A stretch of DNA of 10,384 nucleotides, taken from Bryobacterales bacterium. GTDB lineage: Bacteria; Cyanobacteriota; Vampirovibrionia; Obscuribacterales; Obscuribacteraceae. Below, in pieces: positions 1-7,168 of this stretch. Positions within the stretch are counted from its first letter, which is position 1; each line of letters starts with the position of its first letter. The notes beneath the pieces were generated by a model. That model was not told the origin of the DNA, did not search any database, and saw nothing but the letters and a program-made list of their open reading frames with translations. The stretch covers positions 1-10,384 of the forward strand of contig CAJCHQ010000628.1 in NCBI GenBank assembly GCA_903970295.1, read 5' to 3'. The position numbers and the translations under genes are program-made.

Positions 1-1
1 A

Positions 2-721
2 AGTTTGCCGGCGCCTTTGCCTGAGATCGTTAAATTGCCGCCGGGCCCTGAGCCAACCTCAGCTGTGCATGTTCTTCAAACTCGAATGCCGGTGCCAGCT
101 AAATCTTCTTGTTCTGACCGAACTGCCAATCGCTTAGATGAGCTCGCGGAAGAGCCTTGCGAAAATTCACAAAAGCGCTTGTTGGCAGCCCTCACCGGGA
201 ATGATATGAATGAATCAGCCCCAGTCCCGGTCTTGCCGCCAATGGGTTTCATGGGTTCGAAAGAAGTGAATGACGGACCGAGACCAACTGCTCTCAGCAG
301 TCTGCCTCAATCCGGTTCGCTCTTTGCCGTCAAGCCAGCCGTGCCTTTCATTCCGGCGCCTGAGCGTCAGCCAGATATGCGCGAGCCAGCAGACCCTCAA
401 GTTTGCTCTTTCATTGGCGACATGGAAAGGCGGATTTTGCGACATTGGGTGCGGGCTGACAGGCCCCCTTATGACGATTGGAGAATTATCGTCCAATTTA
501 AGGTGCTGCGGAACGGAGATATCGCAAACTTAAAACTGTTACGATCAACTCGAGAGGCTCGAGATAATGATGCCGCTCTGGCTGCCGTGAGAGGCGCAGC
601 GCCTTTTCCCCAGTTGCTGGAAGAATGGGGTGATGCGGTCGATATTGCGTTCACGTTCAGCCAGAAGACTTCACTTGAGCAGAACGCGAAAAACGACACA
701 AGTAGATTCAATCGGTTTTGA
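2..721 (+). CDS. TonB C-terminal domain protein, 5'-truncated by the window edge
   Basis: The reading frame is open from the first bases, so the true start lies outside the window; the TTG at position 5 is not a credible start. About 239 residues are visible. Numbered from the TTG codon, residues 1-130 are proline-rich and low in predicted structure, as in periplasm-spanning linkers. Residues about 135-220 match the TonB/TolA-type C-terminal fold: an amphipathic start (SFIGDMERRILRHW), a strand IIVQFKVLRNGDI, a D-x-x-AL-x-AV helix (NDAALAAVRGAAPFP) and a closing strand VDIAFTFSQ. In known TonB proteins this domain contacts outer-membrane receptors and transmits energy from ExbB/ExbD. No ExbB, ExbD or receptor gene is visible, so that role is not shown; many bacteria use the same fold in other envelope proteins. 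The next gene, 9 bp downstream on the same strand, also carries this domain, suggesting a shared operon. The fold is fairly secure, the exact role unknown. Confidence 0.8.
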   Translation, partial: SLPAPLPEIVKLPPGPEPTSAVHVLQTRMPVPAKSSCSDRTANRLDELAEEPCENSQKRLLAALTGNDMNESAPVPVLPPMGFMGSKEVNDGPRPTALSSLPQSGSLFAVKPAVPFIPAPERQPDMREPADPQVCSFIGDMERRILRHWVRADRPPYDDWRIIVQFKVLRNGDIANLKLLRSTREARDNDAALAAVRGAAPFPQLLEEWGDAVDIAFTFSQKTSLEQNAKNDTSRFNRF

Positions 722-724
722 GGA
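720..724 (+). promoter_or_regulatory. Ribosome binding site deciding an ATG start
   Basis: GAGGA, overlapping the stop codon of the upstream gene, lies 6 bases before the ATG at 731. An upstream in-frame TTG at 725 would have no spacing from it. This favours ATG 731 and suggests translational coupling to the preceding gene. Confidence 0.6.
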
Positions 725-730
725 TTGTGT

Positions 731-2962
731 ATGCAAAGTTCTCCGAGTCTGCAGTCGCGATACAAGGGTCCCGATCCAGTCCTCGCTGCGGTACTTTCGG
801 TGGTGCCTGGCTGCGGTCAACTTTATAACGGTGATCGGCGTAAAGGATTATTATTTTTATTAGTCACTTGTTTCAGCATTATGCCGTTGGCTTGCTGTGT
901 ACTAAGTCATTCGTTGAGCAGCCTTGCTACGGCATTGATGAGTTATTTTCGTATAAAAATCAATAGCCAGATTTTAGCAAGCCTCAAGGAAGTTGATTGC
1001 GCGAGCCCCCAGTTTTTCACGCTTCTAGTTTTATTTGCCGGCTTCGTAGTATTCGCTATGGTTGATGCCTACAAACGCGCTGATTCGTTTCGCACGGCGA
1101 CTTTCATTCAGTCGTTCGATATGCAAACTTCTGAAGCGACAAGTGGTTCTTTTATTGTTCATTCGGTCTTGATGTCAGTGTTCTTTGTATATTGCCTGGC
1201 CTTCTGCGTGCCTTTGCGACATTTCACTCAAACTGTGGACATAGAATTCGAGCAAAGCACTGCACCCTCGTCACTCTCGATGTCTGAGACAACGAATGCG
1301 AAGCTGCCCATTCCTTTGCCGTCTACTCAGAGCCAGCATCTCATGCCAATCCCTCTTCCATCTTCGGCAGCACGTCGAGTTCCAGCGGTGAGCCTAGCGT
1401 CGGTGAAAAGTCGACCAGCCGGGGTGAGTCGCCCAGCCGGGGTAAGTCGCCCAGCCGGGGGCGGTCGAGTAGCGGTGGCGAGTATAAATTCACCTGTGGC
1501 ACTGTTGCCGGTGCGCGAGAAATCTACGTCCAAGCAGAATGATTCCGCCGATTCAACTGTCAATGCTGAGAGGGGTGCCAATGAGACTATCAATTCTTTT
1601 AACGTCCCCGACGCAGCGACCGCCGAATCAGCTGATCCGATGGTGAGGACGCCCCAGTCATCAGGGTTATCTGAGAGCTCATCTCCTACCACCACTGCTG
1701 TCGTTTCGATCGCGGTTAATAGTCGTGCCCATACGACTGACTCGAATTCCAGCAAGGCTCAAGAACCTAGGGTGGCAGATGCGCCAGCTGAGACGGCAGA
1801 AAAAAATCAAGGTAAAGCACGTTGGGTATGTGGCACTTTGTTAAACCGGGCATTCGAAGCTTCGCAAACCCAAACAGTCACTTTGCCAGCACATAAAGCT
1901 GAGCCAGTGGCTGAAGGGCCGTCGGCCTTGCCGCCTGCAGTGCCGGAGGCGATTACATTGGAAGGAATCAGCCGGAGATTGGTGTTGGCTCATCCAATTG
2001 CTCAACCTGCGCCAGCAGATCTTAATTCTGATTCCGGTAAGCCACTCGACGTTGAGCGCGAAGTGTACATGTCGAAACTTTACTTCCAGATTCTGGAAAA
2101 ACTAAAAATGAAGTCTTCTCTGGTTCGTGGACTTAATACCCCAGTGGAGGTAGCTTTTAAAATTCGCCAGGATGGCACTATTTCTGATATTGGTGTGTCC
2201 CAATCAAGTGGCGTACAGGCTGCTGACCGCGCTGTCGTTGATTCAATTGGAGCCGTCGCTAAATTCGAAGAACTCGACTTCCGCCATATCGGCGACATTG
2301 ATGCGGTGATCAGGGCTAATGGGTCATTATACGAGGACCTTCGTGCACACCGTAATTCGGCACACAAGTATGGAGAAGCAAATCTCTTGACGCCATTCGT
2401 TCAAGTTAATCAAGTTTTCAAAAAGTTTTCCGATACTCCGCCTGAATGCGGAATCAGCAGTGGTTACATTTCTGAGACGGCGCCTGACACTAAGTCAGCA
2501 GCGACCAACGGCGTGATTCAGGGGTCACATCTTCCGATCGAGCCGAGCGCCCGCACCGCAGTCTCGCTCGTACAAGGAGTCAACAAAATATTTATTGATG
2601 CGGCGAACGAAGGCGGCTCTATCATTCTTCGTGGTGGCAGTCCCGGCGAAATGGTGATCGAGCCGAGCAGCGACAACGAAGCCGCGATTATCCGTACTAC
2701 AGGAATGGCTAAGGAAGTCTTCGTCGGTCCTCATCAGCGGGCGTCCATTTGCACGCAAAACGGTCCCAACTATGGATTGGTCAAGCTCAGTGTCCAAACA
2801 GCTGAACAGCTGAAAGCTGCTGGTTCAGCGGCAAAGAGAGGAGGGATTATTATTAGCGGTTCTGATTCAAAAACGAAGCAGAGCGGCATGATGCTCAGCG
2901 GTCCTGATCCAGCTGCAGGGCAAAATTATAACCATGGGATGTTGCTCCTCCAGCATCGTTAG
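731..2962 (+). CDS. Multi-pass membrane protein with internal TonB C-terminal domain and beta-rich tail
   Basis: 743 residues from ATG 731 (TTG at 725 would add two). Residues 16-58 hold a 'PGCGQLYNGDRRKG' turn followed by a hydrophobic helix, the signature of TM2-like/DUF5683-type modules. Further hydrophobic helices lie at about 94-112 and 140-162. Residues 165-440 are Ser/Thr/Pro/Ala-rich and probably disordered, with a triple SRPAGV repeat at 227-244. Residues about 443-535 match the TonB C-terminal fold, including VEVAFKIRQDGTISDIGVSQ and the D-x-AVVDSI helix. Unlike classical TonB, some 200 residues follow: a beta-rich region (about 600-690) that may hold two diverged ~40-residue repeats, and a Gly/Ser-rich end. 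I infer an inner-membrane anchor with a long periplasmic arm. It sits 9 bp behind another TonB-domain gene and its stop overlaps the convergent serine dehydratase gene. Partner and function are unknown; domain identities are moderately secure. Confidence 0.82.
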   Translation: MQSSPSLQSRYKGPDPVLAAVLSVVPGCGQLYNGDRRKGLLFLLVTCFSIMPLACCVLSHSLSSLATALMSYFRIKINSQILASLKEVDCASPQFFTLLVLFAGFVVFAMVDAYKRADSFRTATFIQSFDMQTSEATSGSFIVHSVLMSVFFVYCLAFCVPLRHFTQTVDIEFEQSTAPSSLSMSETTNAKLPIPLPSTQSQHLMPIPLPSSAARRVPAVSLASVKSRPAGVSRPAGVSRPAGGGRVAVASINSPVALLPVREKSTSKQNDSADSTVNAERGANETINSFNVPDAATAESADPMVRTPQSSGLSESSSPTTTAVVSIAVNSRAHTTDSNSSKAQEPRVADAPAETAEKNQGKARWVCGTLLNRAFEASQTQTVTLPAHKAEPVAEGPSALPPAVPEAITLEGISRRLVLAHPIAQPAPADLNSDSGKPLDVEREVYMSKLYFQILEKLKMKSSLVRGLNTPVEVAFKIRQDGTISDIGVSQSSGVQAADRAVVDSIGAVAKFEELDFRHIGDIDAVIRANGSLYEDLRAHRNSAHKYGEANLLTPFVQVNQVFKKFSDTPPECGISSGYISETAPDTKSAATNGVIQGSHLPIEPSARTAVSLVQGVNKIFIDAANEGGSIILRGGSPGEMVIEPSSDNEAAIIRTTGMAKEVFVGPHQRASICTQNGPNYGLVKLSVQTAEQLKAAGSAAKRGGIIISGSDSKTKQSGMMLSGPDPAAGQNYNHGMLLLQHR
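1409..1462 (+). repeat. Three tandem 18-bp units inside the TonB-domain gene
   Basis: Three back-to-back 18-bp units (1409-1426, 1427-1444, 1445-1462) encode SRPAGV, SRPAGV and SRPAGG. The units differ at only a few bases. The length is a multiple of three, so copy-number change would keep the frame. It lies in the disordered linker. Confidence 0.9.
2536..2668 (+). repeat. 13-bp direct repeat 120 bp apart, marking a possible diverged beta repeat
   Basis: GATCGAGCCGAGC occurs at 2536-2548 and 2656-2668, exactly 120 bp (40 codons) apart, encoding IEPSA and IEPSS. The following residues can be loosely aligned (GVNK-IFI with GMAKEVFV, then two further strands), which suggests an old duplication of a roughly 40-residue beta unit. 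The alignment is weak beyond the 13-bp core, so chance remains possible. Confidence 0.4.
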
Positions 2963-2969
2963 CCTAACG
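2957..2969. terminator. Short palindrome at overlapping convergent stops; weak bidirectional terminator candidate
   Basis: CGTTAGCCTAACG is an inverted repeat (CGTTA/TAACG, three-base loop) covering the stop codons of both convergent genes, TAG at 2960-2962 on plus and TAA at 2961-2959 on minus. The stem is only 5 bp and no T-run follows on either strand, so termination strength is doubtful. Confidence 0.25.
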
Positions 2970-4359
2970 CTAGACCACCCGTAGAAGTTTCTTTGTACTT
3001 CTGGTGCATGTCCAATCCGGTTTGCTTCATCACTTCCAGAGCTTTGTCGAGGCTGACCAAATGCGAGCCATCACTCGCCAGGGCCAGGCATGCTGCGTTC
3101 AATGCTTTCACTGCACCCATTGCGTTTCTTTCAATGCAGGGAACTTGCACAAGTCCTTTGATCGGATCGCAGGTCATGCCTAGATGATGTTCGATGCCTA
3201 TTTCAGCGGCTTGCTCGATCTGATCGATTGTGCCACCAAGCATCGCTGTAGCACCGGCTGCAGCCATAGCGCAAGAGGTTCCTACTTCACCCTGGCAACC
3301 GACTTCGGCACCGCTAATGGAGGCATGGGTTTTGACCAACGCGCCAATCACCGAAGCGACGATCAATCCGTTTTCCAAAGTTTCTTGAGAGAGTTCTCGA
3401 GTTTCGCGAAGTGTACGCCAAACTGCTGGGATCAAGCCTGATGAGCCATTTGTCGGTGCCGTCACGACACGGCCTCCAGCCGCGTTTTCTTCATTGACCG
3501 CGATTGCGTAGACTGAAGGACGCAGGTCTCCACCAGACCACGCGACTGCTTTGCCGGTCAACATTTGCTCATGCAGTTTCTTTGCACGCCGGCGCACATT
3601 CAAGCCTCCCGGCAAAATTCCTTCGTGCGTCAAGCCGTTGTTGATGCAATCTTCGAACACAGCAAGCACTTCTTGCAATTTTTGGCGTAATGTTTTTTCG
3701 TCCATACCCTTGGCTGATTCGTTTTCAATTACGAGCTGCCAGGGTGTAATTTCGTTTTTGTTGCATTGTTCGATGAAATCGGCCGCCGAATTGAAGGGGT
3801 AAGGAACAGCCACCAATTCATCTTCTTTGATTGGTGCCCGGCGCTGCCCTGTGTCTGCATCAATCGACTCGACAAAGCCGCCGCCGACAGAGACCAGGAC
3901 CTGCTCTTTCAATATCTGCGAACCGCCGAGCAGCCTGAATCTGATCGTATTGGGATGAGGCAAAGATTTGTCGTCAATAGTCCAACCCAACCACTTAATA
4001 TCTTCTTTCGGTTGAAATTTTATTGATATGTTTTTGCACACCAATTCTGGTTTCTCAATCAAGGCGGGCATCACAGCCCAAATTGTTTCGGGGCTTGCCT
4101 GGCGAGGATGCAATCCGGCTAACCCGGCACAAACCGCGCCATCGGTGGAGTGACCGCTTCCGGTTGCGGACAGGCTTCCGAACAATTCAACTTCGATGCT
4201 CAGCGATCCATCGTTATGTTCGAGCAGGAAGTTCTCATCCAAGCCGTTACGAAATTCCAGAGCAGCGACCATCGGTCCGACCGTGTGTGAACTCGAGGGC
4301 CCAACGCCGATTTTGAACATATCCAGCGGTCCAATTTGATCGGCTCGAGTAGGGTTCAT
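2959..4359 (-). CDS. sdaA: L-serine ammonia-lyase (L-serine dehydratase), iron-sulfur dependent, single chain
   Basis: Deaminates L-serine to pyruvate and ammonia in the cytoplasm with an oxygen-sensitive [4Fe-4S] cluster. The 466 residues match the single-chain type (beta plus alpha domain in one protein). The N-terminus carries the hallmark [17 protein letters not shown] at 13-29, followed by the beta domain with [15 protein letters not shown] at 61-75. The alpha domain holds [15 protein letters not shown] at 298-312, [16 protein letters not shown] at 354-369 and [18 protein letters not shown] at 395-412. By family comparison the cluster ligands should be Cys355, Cys397 and Cys408. The protein stops at GGLALG and lacks the short C-terminal tail with a cysteine seen in studied relatives. 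The ATG at 4359 has no clear Shine-Dalgarno: a U-rich run precedes it. Start at 4320 would begin inside the hallmark motif and is less likely. It is divergent from the O-methyltransferase operon and convergent with the TonB-domain gene. The paralogue symbol (sdaA, sdaB or tdcG) cannot be told apart here. Confidence 0.96.
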   Translation of the reverse strand: MNPTRADQIGPLDMFKIGVGPSSSHTVGPMVAALEFRNGLDENFLLEHNDGSLSIEVELFGSLSATGSGHSTDGAVCAGLAGLHPRQASPETIWAVMPALIEKPELVCKNISIKFQPKEDIKWLGWTIDDKSLPHPNTIRFRLLGGSQILKEQVLVSVGGGFVESIDADTGQRRAPIKEDELVAVPYPFNSAADFIEQCNKNEITPWQLVIENESAKGMDEKTLRQKLQEVLAVFEDCINNGLTHEGILPGGLNVRRRAKKLHEQMLTGKAVAWSGGDLRPSVYAIAVNEENAAGGRVVTAPTNGSSGLIPAVWRTLRETRELSQETLENGLIVASVIGALVKTHASISGAEVGCQGEVGTSCAMAAAGATAMLGGTIDQIEQAAEIGIEHHLGMTCDPIKGLVQVPCIERNAMGAVKALNAACLALASDGSHLVSLDKALEVMKQTGLDMHQKYKETSTGGLALG

Positions 4360-4464
4360 GTTCTAAAAAAATTACGTGCTCAGGAGTTCGTCTAAGGCAA
4401 TCATACTGCTTCAAGACCAGCAGAGTACATTTATCCAGCCGTTCTGTTGGCAACCGCAAGTTGG

Positions 4465-4481
4465 GGCACGTTCTGCGTGCC
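4465..4481 (+). other. Perfect 6-bp-stem hairpin in the divergent control region
   Basis: GGCACG and CGTGCC pair around a five-base loop; AGATTTT follows on the plus strand. It could be a weak terminator for read-through or a transcription-factor site. The T-run is short and offset from the stem, so neither role is firm. Confidence 0.35.
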
Positions 4482-4548
4482 AGATTTTCACTCGCAGCTG
4501 CGGAATTAAACATGGTATAAAGCGCTTGAAGCTAGAATCAGGCCGCCG

Positions 4549-4557
4549 TGCTATAAC
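4549..4557 (+). promoter_or_regulatory. Extended -10 promoter for the O-methyltransferase/asnS operon
   Basis: TGCTATAAC fits the extended -10 form TGnTATAAT with one mismatch. A TTGAAG at 4526-4531 is 20 bases upstream, too far for a standard -35, so the TG extension may substitute. Transcription would start near 4564, giving a leader of about 17 bases that includes the ribosome binding site at 4569-4574. Confidence 0.45.
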
Positions 4558-4568
4558 TCTCTCGCAAC

Positions 4569-4574
4569 GGAGGG
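4569..4574 (+). promoter_or_regulatory. Strong ribosome binding site of the O-methyltransferase gene
   Basis: GGAGGG lies 6 bases before ATG 4581, the best Shine-Dalgarno in the window, and fixes the start of the gene. Confidence 0.75.
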
Positions 4575-4580
4575 ATCACC

Positions 4581-5216
4581 ATGATTACACTGACGCTGGA
4601 GGGCATCGACGACTACGCAGCCTCGAAATCCGAGCCCATGGGTGATCTTCTTGACGAGCTGATGCGCGAAACGAGAGAATCGGTCGAGAGCCCGCATATG
4701 CTTACGGGTCATCTAGAGGGTCGCTTTCTCAAACTCATGGTATTGTGCTCGCAAGCCAAGAATATTTTAGAGATCGGTATGTTCACTGGCTATTCGGCGC
4801 TTTGCATGGCTGAAGCTCTTCCCGAAGATGGTCGGCTGACTACGCTTGAAATCAACCCGAAAGTGATTTCTGTGGCGAAGAAATATTTTGCCAAAAGTGA
4901 GTACGGTAAAAAAATTACGGTACTAGAAGGACCTGCACTAGGGTCTTTGGAAAAGCTTACTGGCCCTTTTGATTTGGTTTTCATCGACGCCGACAAAACC
5001 AATTATGCAAACTACTACGAAGCTGTTCTTCCGAAAGTAAAATCGGGCGGCATCATTCTGATCGACAATGTATTGTGGAGCGGTCAAGTACTTGATCCTA
5101 AAACTCCAGAAGATCTGGCGATCACGTACCTCAACGATCGCGTAGCCAAGGATGATCGCGTCAATCGTGTTTTGTTGACGATTCGAGACGGCGTCTTTTT
5201 CATTCGCAAAAAATAG
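4581..5216 (+). CDS. Class I SAM-dependent O-methyltransferase (caffeoyl-CoA/catechol OMT-like)
   Basis: 211 residues, the usual length for the small cation-dependent O-methyltransferase family (PF01596 type). The SAM-binding glycine loop is [13 protein letters not shown] at 61-73, with the acidic residue after strand 2 at Glu90 (TTLEINP). [13 protein letters not shown] at 130-142 and [13 protein letters not shown] at 156-168 carry the expected metal and catalytic residues (Asp136 or Asp138, Asp162, Asn163). These enzymes transfer methyl from SAM to a hydroxyl of a catechol-like acceptor using Mg2+; the bacterial substrate is usually unknown and cannot be read from sequence. No signal peptide or membrane segment is seen, so it is probably cytoplasmic. 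It is the first gene of a probable operon: asnS starts 25 bp after its stop. Family assignment is secure, substrate unknown. Confidence 0.92.
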   Translation: MITLTLEGIDDYAASKSEPMGDLLDELMRETRESVESPHMLTGHLEGRFLKLMVLCSQAKNILEIGMFTGYSALCMAEALPEDGRLTTLEINPKVISVAKKYFAKSEYGKKITVLEGPALGSLEKLTGPFDLVFIDADKTNYANYYEAVLPKVKSGGIILIDNVLWSGQVLDPKTPEDLAITYLNDRVAKDDRVNRVLLTIRDGVFFIRKK

Positions 5217-5241
5217 TTTTGATAACCAGCTGGAGTGTGAA

Positions 5242-6663
5242 GTGAATTCAGGAACTAAAACAGAAAAATTGACGAAGATTAGAGTTGTGGATGCTCTGAA
5301 GAAAGAGAGCATCGGGCAACGAGTGCTGCTTTGCGGGTGGGTGAGAACACGGCGTGATTCCAAAGCTGGTTTTTCGTTTCTGGAAGTAAACGATGGTTCT
5401 CTCTTGAAGAATGTGCAAGTGCTTGCGGAATCTTCGCTGCCTAACTACGAAAGTGAAGTGCTAAAAATTGGTATCGGGAGCAGTGTTGAAATAGTCGGCA
5501 CTGTGGTCGAGTCACCTGGTCAAGGTCAAACCACCGAAGTCAAAGCCGAGTCAGTCAAAGTACATGGCTATTCCGACCCTGCTGAATATCCATTGCAGAA
5601 AAAAGGCACATCGATGGAGTTCCTTCGTACGATTGCTCATCTGCGTCCGCGTACGAATACCTTCGGTGCGGTCGCTCGCGTGCGCAATGAAATCTGTCGC
5701 TCAATTCACGAGTTTTTCAATTCGCGCGGGTTCATTTACGTGCATGCACCGATCATCACTGGCAGCGATTGCGAAGGCGCCGGACAGATGTTCCGCGTCA
5801 CTACGCTCGACTTAGATCACCTACCACGCAAAGACAATAAAGAAATTGACTTCGAACAAGACTTCTTCGGCAAGGCTACAAATCTCACGGTCAGTGGGCA
5901 ACTGGAAGCTGAGATTTTTGCCACTGCTCTTTCTAATGTTTACACTTTTGGTCCCACATTTCGCGCCGAGAATTCAAATACATCCAGGCACCTGGCGGAG
6001 TTCTGGATGATCGAGCCGGAAATGGCCTTCTGTGATCTTGAAGGCGATATGGATATTGCCGAGTCGTTTTTGAAGACGATTTTTTCCGATGTTTTGAACA
6101 ATTGTGCAGCCGACATGCAATTCTTCAACGAGCGTATCGACAAAACGGTGATCGCTACTTTGCAAGGCATTATCGACAGTGAGTTCGGTCGCATCTCGTA
6201 CACTGAAGCGGTTGATATTCTGAAAAAATCCGGCAAGACTTTCGAGTTTCCAGTCGAATGGGGCATTGATCTGCAGTCAGAACATGAACGCTATTTGACG
6301 GAAGAAAAATTCAAGAAACCGATCATTGTCTACGATTACCCAAAGGGTATCAAAGCTTTCTATATGCGGATGAATGATGATGATAAAACGGTGCGAGCAA
6401 TGGATGTACTGGTGCCGAAAGTCGGGGAAATTATCGGTGGCAGCCAGCGCGAGGAGCGTTTGGATGTGCTCGAACAACGCATGATCGCCAGTGGTTTGGA
6501 TCCGAAAGAATACTGGTGGTATCTTGATTTAAGAAGGTTTGGCACCGTCCCCCACGCTGGTTTTGGCTTAGGTTTAGAACGGACTGTGCAGTTCGTCACT
6601 GGCATGGCCAATATTCGTGACGTAATTCCATTTCCGCGAGTACCGAAGAGCGCCGAGTTTTAG
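5242..6663 (+). CDS. asnS: Asparaginyl-tRNA synthetase
   Basis: Charges tRNA-Asn with asparagine using ATP in the cytoplasm. 473 residues, close to the 466 of the E. coli enzyme. Residues about 27-109 form the OB-fold anticodon-binding domain ([20 protein letters not shown]). The class II core follows: motif 1 region around [11 protein letters not shown] (163-173), motif 2 with [20 protein letters not shown] (240-259) and motif 3 with [17 protein letters not shown] (438-454), whose Arg447 is the class-defining arginine. The ending [17 protein letters not shown] is typical for AsnRS. The motif 2 Asn-Ser-Asn-Thr-Ser-Arg-His stretch favours AsnRS over AspRS. GTG start at 5242 with GGAG 6 bases upstream. 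A dedicated AsnRS lets the cell make Asn-tRNA directly, though GatCAB may also exist elsewhere. No T-box or other leader control is visible in the 25-bp gap. Confidence 0.97.
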   Translation: MNSGTKTEKLTKIRVVDALKKESIGQRVLLCGWVRTRRDSKAGFSFLEVNDGSLLKNVQVLAESSLPNYESEVLKIGIGSSVEIVGTVVESPGQGQTTEVKAESVKVHGYSDPAEYPLQKKGTSMEFLRTIAHLRPRTNTFGAVARVRNEICRSIHEFFNSRGFIYVHAPIITGSDCEGAGQMFRVTTLDLDHLPRKDNKEIDFEQDFFGKATNLTVSGQLEAEIFATALSNVYTFGPTFRAENSNTSRHLAEFWMIEPEMAFCDLEGDMDIAESFLKTIFSDVLNNCAADMQFFNERIDKTVIATLQGIIDSEFGRISYTEAVDILKKSGKTFEFPVEWGIDLQSEHERYLTEEKFKKPIIVYDYPKGIKAFYMRMNDDDKTVRAMDVLVPKVGEIIGGSQREERLDVLEQRMIASGLDPKEYWWYLDLRRFGTVPHAGFGLGLERTVQFVTGMANIRDVIPFPRVPKSAEF

Positions 6664-6672
6664 TTCGAAGTG

Positions 6673-7149
6673 ATGACTAAACAACACGATTCACTTATCG
6701 ATGAACTGACCAAGCTGCTGCAAGGCGGCAGTGCTCATGTCAGCCTCAAGGATGCGCTTAAGGGTCTGCCAACTGAAATGCGAGGCGTAGTCACCAACGA
6801 CTTGCCTTACAGCATATGGCAAATACTCGAACATATACGCATTGCGCAGTGGGATATGGTCGAGTTCAGCAAGGATGGCAGTCACGAATCGCCCAAGTGG
6901 CCTGACGGATACTGGCCCAAACAATCTGCCCCGGCTAGCGATGCGGCATGGCGCAAATCCATAAAGCAAATCGAAAGCGATCTCGACGGATTTATAGACT
7001 TGCTGAAGAACGCGGATATTTATAAACCGATTCCACACGGCGATGGTCAGAGTATTTTGCGCGAAGCTATGCAAATTGCTGATCACAACGCGTACCATAT
7101 TGCCGAGATTGTTGTGATCCGCCGATTGTTAGGCACGTGGAAATCATAG
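6673..7149 (+). CDS. DinB family protein (putative metal-dependent four-helix-bundle enzyme)
   Basis: 158 residues from ATG 6673; an adjacent GTG at 6670 would add one Met. The Shine-Dalgarno is weak (GAAG close to the start), so translation may be coupled to asnS, which ends 9 bp upstream. The protein is mostly helical and has the DinB/YfiT histidine triad: His54 in QILEHIRIAQWD, and His138 and His142 in IADHNAYHIAEIVVIRR. In the DinB superfamily this triad binds a divalent metal; some members are thiol (bacillithiol, mycothiol) S-transferases, others have no known role. The 'DHNAYHIAEIV' ending is a strong family mark. No signal peptide or membrane helix. It is the last gene of the O-methyltransferase-asnS cluster and convergent with the broken RDD gene 19 bp away. 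Substrate unknown; despite the name, no DNA-damage control site is seen. Confidence 0.88.
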   Translation: MTKQHDSLIDELTKLLQGGSAHVSLKDALKGLPTEMRGVVTNDLPYSIWQILEHIRIAQWDMVEFSKDGSHESPKWPDGYWPKQSAPASDAAWRKSIKQIESDLDGFIDLLKNADIYKPIPHGDGQSILREAMQIADHNAYHIAEIVVIRRLLGTWKS

Positions 7150-7168
7150 CTGTTGAGCTAAAGCGCAT

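Larger units (their letters stand above)
4360..4580. other. Divergent intergenic region between serine dehydratase and O-methyltransferase genes
   Basis: The longest stretch without a gene (221 bp). It holds a hairpin at 4465-4481 (GGCACG, loop TTCTG, CGTGCC), a perfect 10-bp palindrome CGCAGCTGCG at 4493-4502 and an extended -10 promoter at 4549-4557 for the plus-strand genes. For the minus-strand serine dehydratase, a TATGAT-like -10 is possible at 4405-4400, but I see no good -35. No credible small ORF or structured RNA is evident. Confidence 0.6.

Noticed and set aside
5..721. Complete gene starting at TTG 5
   Set aside because: The frame is open to the window edge and no ribosome binding site can be seen, so it is treated as 5'-truncated.
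1409..1462. CRISPR-like repeats
   Set aside because: The units are contiguous with no spacers and encode in-frame peptide repeats.
1327..1755. 142-residue minus-strand open frame opposite the TonB-domain gene
   Set aside because: It is antisense to the low-complexity linker, has no recognisable motif, and its repeats mirror the SRPAGV triplication.
4376..4645. 89-residue plus-strand open frame across the divergent intergenic region
   Set aside because: It runs out of frame into the O-methyltransferase start, has no ribosome binding site or family motif, and overlaps the promoter.
7150..7168. Terminator between the DinB gene and the convergent RDD gene
   Set aside because: The 19-bp gap has no stem followed by a T-run.
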